From: Knoellia sp031844405
GTDB taxonomy: Bacteria; Actinomycetota; Actinomycetes; Actinomycetales; Dermatophilaceae
NCBI GenBank assembly: GCA_031844405.1
Contig: JAUZVC010000001.1
Span: 992,001-1,056,000, forward strand
Length of the DNA: 64,000 nucleotides
Direction: 5' to 3'
Shown piece after piece: positions 62,706 through 64,000 of the stretch. A model generated the notes under the pieces. That model searched no databases. It worked only from the letters and a program-made list of their open reading frames with translations, and was not told the DNA's origin. The first letter of the stretch is position 1, and each line of letters opens with the position of its first letter. Both the position numbers and the translations under genes were made by a program.

Positions 62706-62882
62706 TCAGGGGCTCTCACCTGCTGCGACGTCGACCTCGTCATCCGCGAGGCGGTCGAGCAGGGGGCTGTCCTCCAGGGGCGGCTCGTAGCCGGGCGGGG
62801 GTGGGGTCTCCCGTGACAGTGGCTGCTCGCAGCCGTCGTCGTGGTGGGTCGGGAGGTGCTGGTGCACGGGGTGTCCTGTCAT
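62706..62882 (-). CDS. Possible 58-residue protein upstream of the sigma fusion
   Basis: An ATG at 62882 opens a frame reading MTGHPVHQHLPTHH, a Cys, and ending GYEPPLEDSP then LLDRLADDEVDVAAGESP. The acidic end looks protein-like, but no ribosome site was seen, and overlapping frames exist (62740-63015 with MKLVALTSPLLVLVLVQALH, a possible small membrane protein). Unrecognised; could be chance. Confidence 0.3.
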   Translation of the reverse strand: MTGHPVHQHLPTHHDDGCEQPLSRETPPPPGYEPPLEDSPLLDRLADDEVDVAAGESP

Positions 62883-63011
62883 GTGGTGAGGTGGTCCGGT
62901 CCGGTTCGGCAGACCGCCTCCGGGTGCCGCCCCGACCCGCCCACACCTCGAGGTGGTGGAGAGCCTGGACGAGGACGAGCACGAGGAGTGGGCTCGTCAG
63001 GGCGACGAGCT

Positions 63012-63452
63012 TCACGGCGCCGGCCGGAGGTGCCCCCGGTGGGGTGACGGCACCTCACCCCGGGCGGGAACCGTCTGGGCATCGGTCAGGGTGAGCCGCG
63101 GGTCGACGGGGAACGGGGCGATCTGCAGCTCGAGGCCCATGAGGCTGAGCCGCGTGGCGCGGACGACCGGTCGGAGGCCGTCGTCCCGGCGGACGAGGTC
63201 GGCCGGCACGGTGGCCCTCCGGCTGTCGATGCCGATGAACGTGCCGTCGGCCTCGCGCAGCTCGGCGACGAAGACGCCGGTGACGAAGACGCCCGACGGG
63301 ACGAGGACGAGGCGCTGCACACGCAGATGCCCCTCGACCGTCGAGAGTCGTCCCAGCGGTGTGCGGAAGGTCCCGGTGAACGGCGCGTCCTCGAACTGGT
63401 CGAGCCGCGGGCCGCCGGCTCGCGGCCTGGGCCGGAAGGCGATCACGGTCAT
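63012..63452 (-). CDS. Unrecognised 146-residue protein
   Basis: ATG at 63452 (MTVIAFRPRPRAGG). After a basic N-terminus the sequence is mostly beta: FTGTFRTPLGRLSTVEGHL, LVLVPSGVFVTGVFVAEL, DGTFIGIDSRRATV and LELQIAPFPVD. No enzymatic motif or membrane helix. Lies 94 bases downstream of, and in line with, the truncated exported protein gene, so perhaps co-transcribed with it. Function unknown. Confidence 0.65.
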   Translation of the reverse strand: MTVIAFRPRPRAGGPRLDQFEDAPFTGTFRTPLGRLSTVEGHLRVQRLVLVPSGVFVTGVFVAELREADGTFIGIDSRRATVPADLVRRDDGLRPVVRATRLSLMGLELQIAPFPVDPRLTLTDAQTVPARGEVPSPHRGHLRPAP

Positions 63453-63546
63453 CACTCGCCTCCAGGGGCGGTGGTCGATGGTTCGGTGGCGCCGGCGGGA
63501 GGTCCGGCGCCACCGCGGTGGAGGGGTCGGCAGGGTGCTCGGGTCG

Positions 63547-64000
63547 TCAGAGACCGAGACCGGTGAGCAGGCGGTTGAGCAGCGCCGCGATGCCATTCAG
63601 GGCGCCTCCGGGGCCGTCGAGCAGACCGGCGACGGCGCACAGCAGGTTGCCGAGCAGGTTGCCGGCGCCGGGGACCGCCGTGATGTCGAGGGACACCGGG
63701 GCCAGGTCGATGACGAGGCCGAGGAGGTCGAGGTTCAGCGGGCCCAGATCGAGGTTGAGGATGCTGCACCCGCCGGGTCCGGCAGCGGCGATGTCCTGGA
63801 TCGGCGCGGTGAAGGTCGTGCCGCCGGTGGGCAGGCCCGTGCCGGTGATCGTGCCGGACAGCTGAACGACACCGTTCACGACGCTCGTCGTGAGGTTGCT
63901 CAGTGCGCCGGTGAAGGCAGTGCCGTTGGGCAACGTGCCCGTGACGGGCAGGGTCGTGGCGGCCGGCTGGGCGGCGGCGACGGCCTTGGAGGTGGGTGCA
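63547..64000 (-). CDS. Probable exported beta-rich protein, 5' end cut by window
   Basis: The frame is open to base 64000 on the minus strand, so the N-terminus is missing. Visible: an Ala-rich region (KAVAAAQPAA), TLPVTGTLPNGTAFTGAL, then a repeating hydrophobic beta pattern (ILNLDLGPLNLDLLGLVIDL, VSLDITAVPGAGNLLGNLL) with a Cys on each side (GGCSIL and LLCAVAGLL). Similar secreted proteins of unknown function occur in many actinobacteria, as I recall. The signal peptide, if present, lies outside the window. Confidence 0.65.
   Translation of the reverse strand, partial: APTSKAVAAAQPAATTLPVTGTLPNGTAFTGALSNLTTSVVNGVVQLSGTITGTGLPTGGTTFTAPIQDIAAAGPGGCSILNLDLGPLNLDLLGLVIDLAPVSLDITAVPGAGNLLGNLLCAVAGLLDGPGGALNGIAALLNRLLTGLGL

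Noticed and set aside
62740..63015. Small membrane protein starting MKLVALTSPLL
   Set aside because: The first 25 residues look like a membrane helix, but the rest is Arg/Pro-rich shadow-like sequence that overlaps another candidate frame; kept only as a comment.

Overview
The window is chromosomal DNA of a very GC-rich actinobacterium. GTG starts are common and third codon positions are almost always G or C. Gene order matches mycobacterial and other actinobacterial blocks: the XPB helicase / helicase-C-like / MFS / cold-shock / DUF3027 / DUF2530 / serC / citrate synthase neighbourhood, and the formyl-THF ligase / UTP-glucose uridylyltransferase / moeA / rimJ / SepX(GlpR) neighbourhood. A member of the Micrococcales such as Intrasporangiaceae is my best guess; this is inference, with no marker gene to prove it. 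No phage genes, insertion sequence or CRISPR array was seen.

Layout. 1-11.5 kb: partial DedA protein, HD hydrolase, DUF2339 membrane protein, a response regulator - sensor kinase - PDZ protease operon, a LURP-one-like protein, XPB helicase with a coupled small Cys-rich protein, a DUF4190-like membrane protein and an HMG-CoA lyase. 11.5-22.7 kb: helicase-C-like protein, aldose epimerase, MFS exporter, cold-shock protein with DUF3027, DUF2530, a purine permease, a MarR-MFS operon with a tiny coupled membrane peptide, and a lytic transglycosylase. 22.9-31.7 kb: serC, citrate synthase, hotdog protein, MFS, the iron regulator IdeR, two secreted cell-wall enzymes with near-identical promoters (one also behind a c-di-AMP riboswitch), a DsbA-like protein and a hemerythrin. 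31.6-35.5 kb: a degenerate accessory stretch ending at tRNA-Arg(CCT), holding a lone HATPase anti-sigma-type gene, a wrecked TetR gene, a DUF2382 fragment and a GAF-ANTAR gene with a remnant helix-turn-helix. 35.7-50 kb: MFS, enoyl-CoA hydratase, a large helicase-nuclease (possible defence protein), MscL, SAF protein, DEAD-box helicase, FmdB zinc ribbon, K+/H+ antiporter and penicillin acylase. 50-57.7 kb: folate ligase, sugar nucleotide and molybdenum cofactor genes, RimJ, SepX, AI-2E-type permease, tRNA-Ala(CGC). 57.8-64 kb: an atypical NarL-type regulator, a YihY protein, a stressosome operon and two unrecognised genes, the last truncated by the window end.

The most unusual locus is 60014-62675. 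One polypeptide joins an ECF-type sigma factor, an anti-sigma-like zinc finger and an RsbT-type switch kinase. It is followed with little or no gap by RsbR, RsbS and a stand-alone RsbU N-terminal domain. This looks like a stressosome wired directly to its own sigma factor, without the PP2C phosphatase and RsbV/RsbW relay.

At DNA level, the octamer GTATGCCG/CGGCATAC occurs 49 times, in genes and between them, on both strands. A family of long perfect hairpins built on the arm GACTTSTTGCG...CCAGCG, a second long hairpin and a 3 x 61-bp tandem repeat sit between genes.
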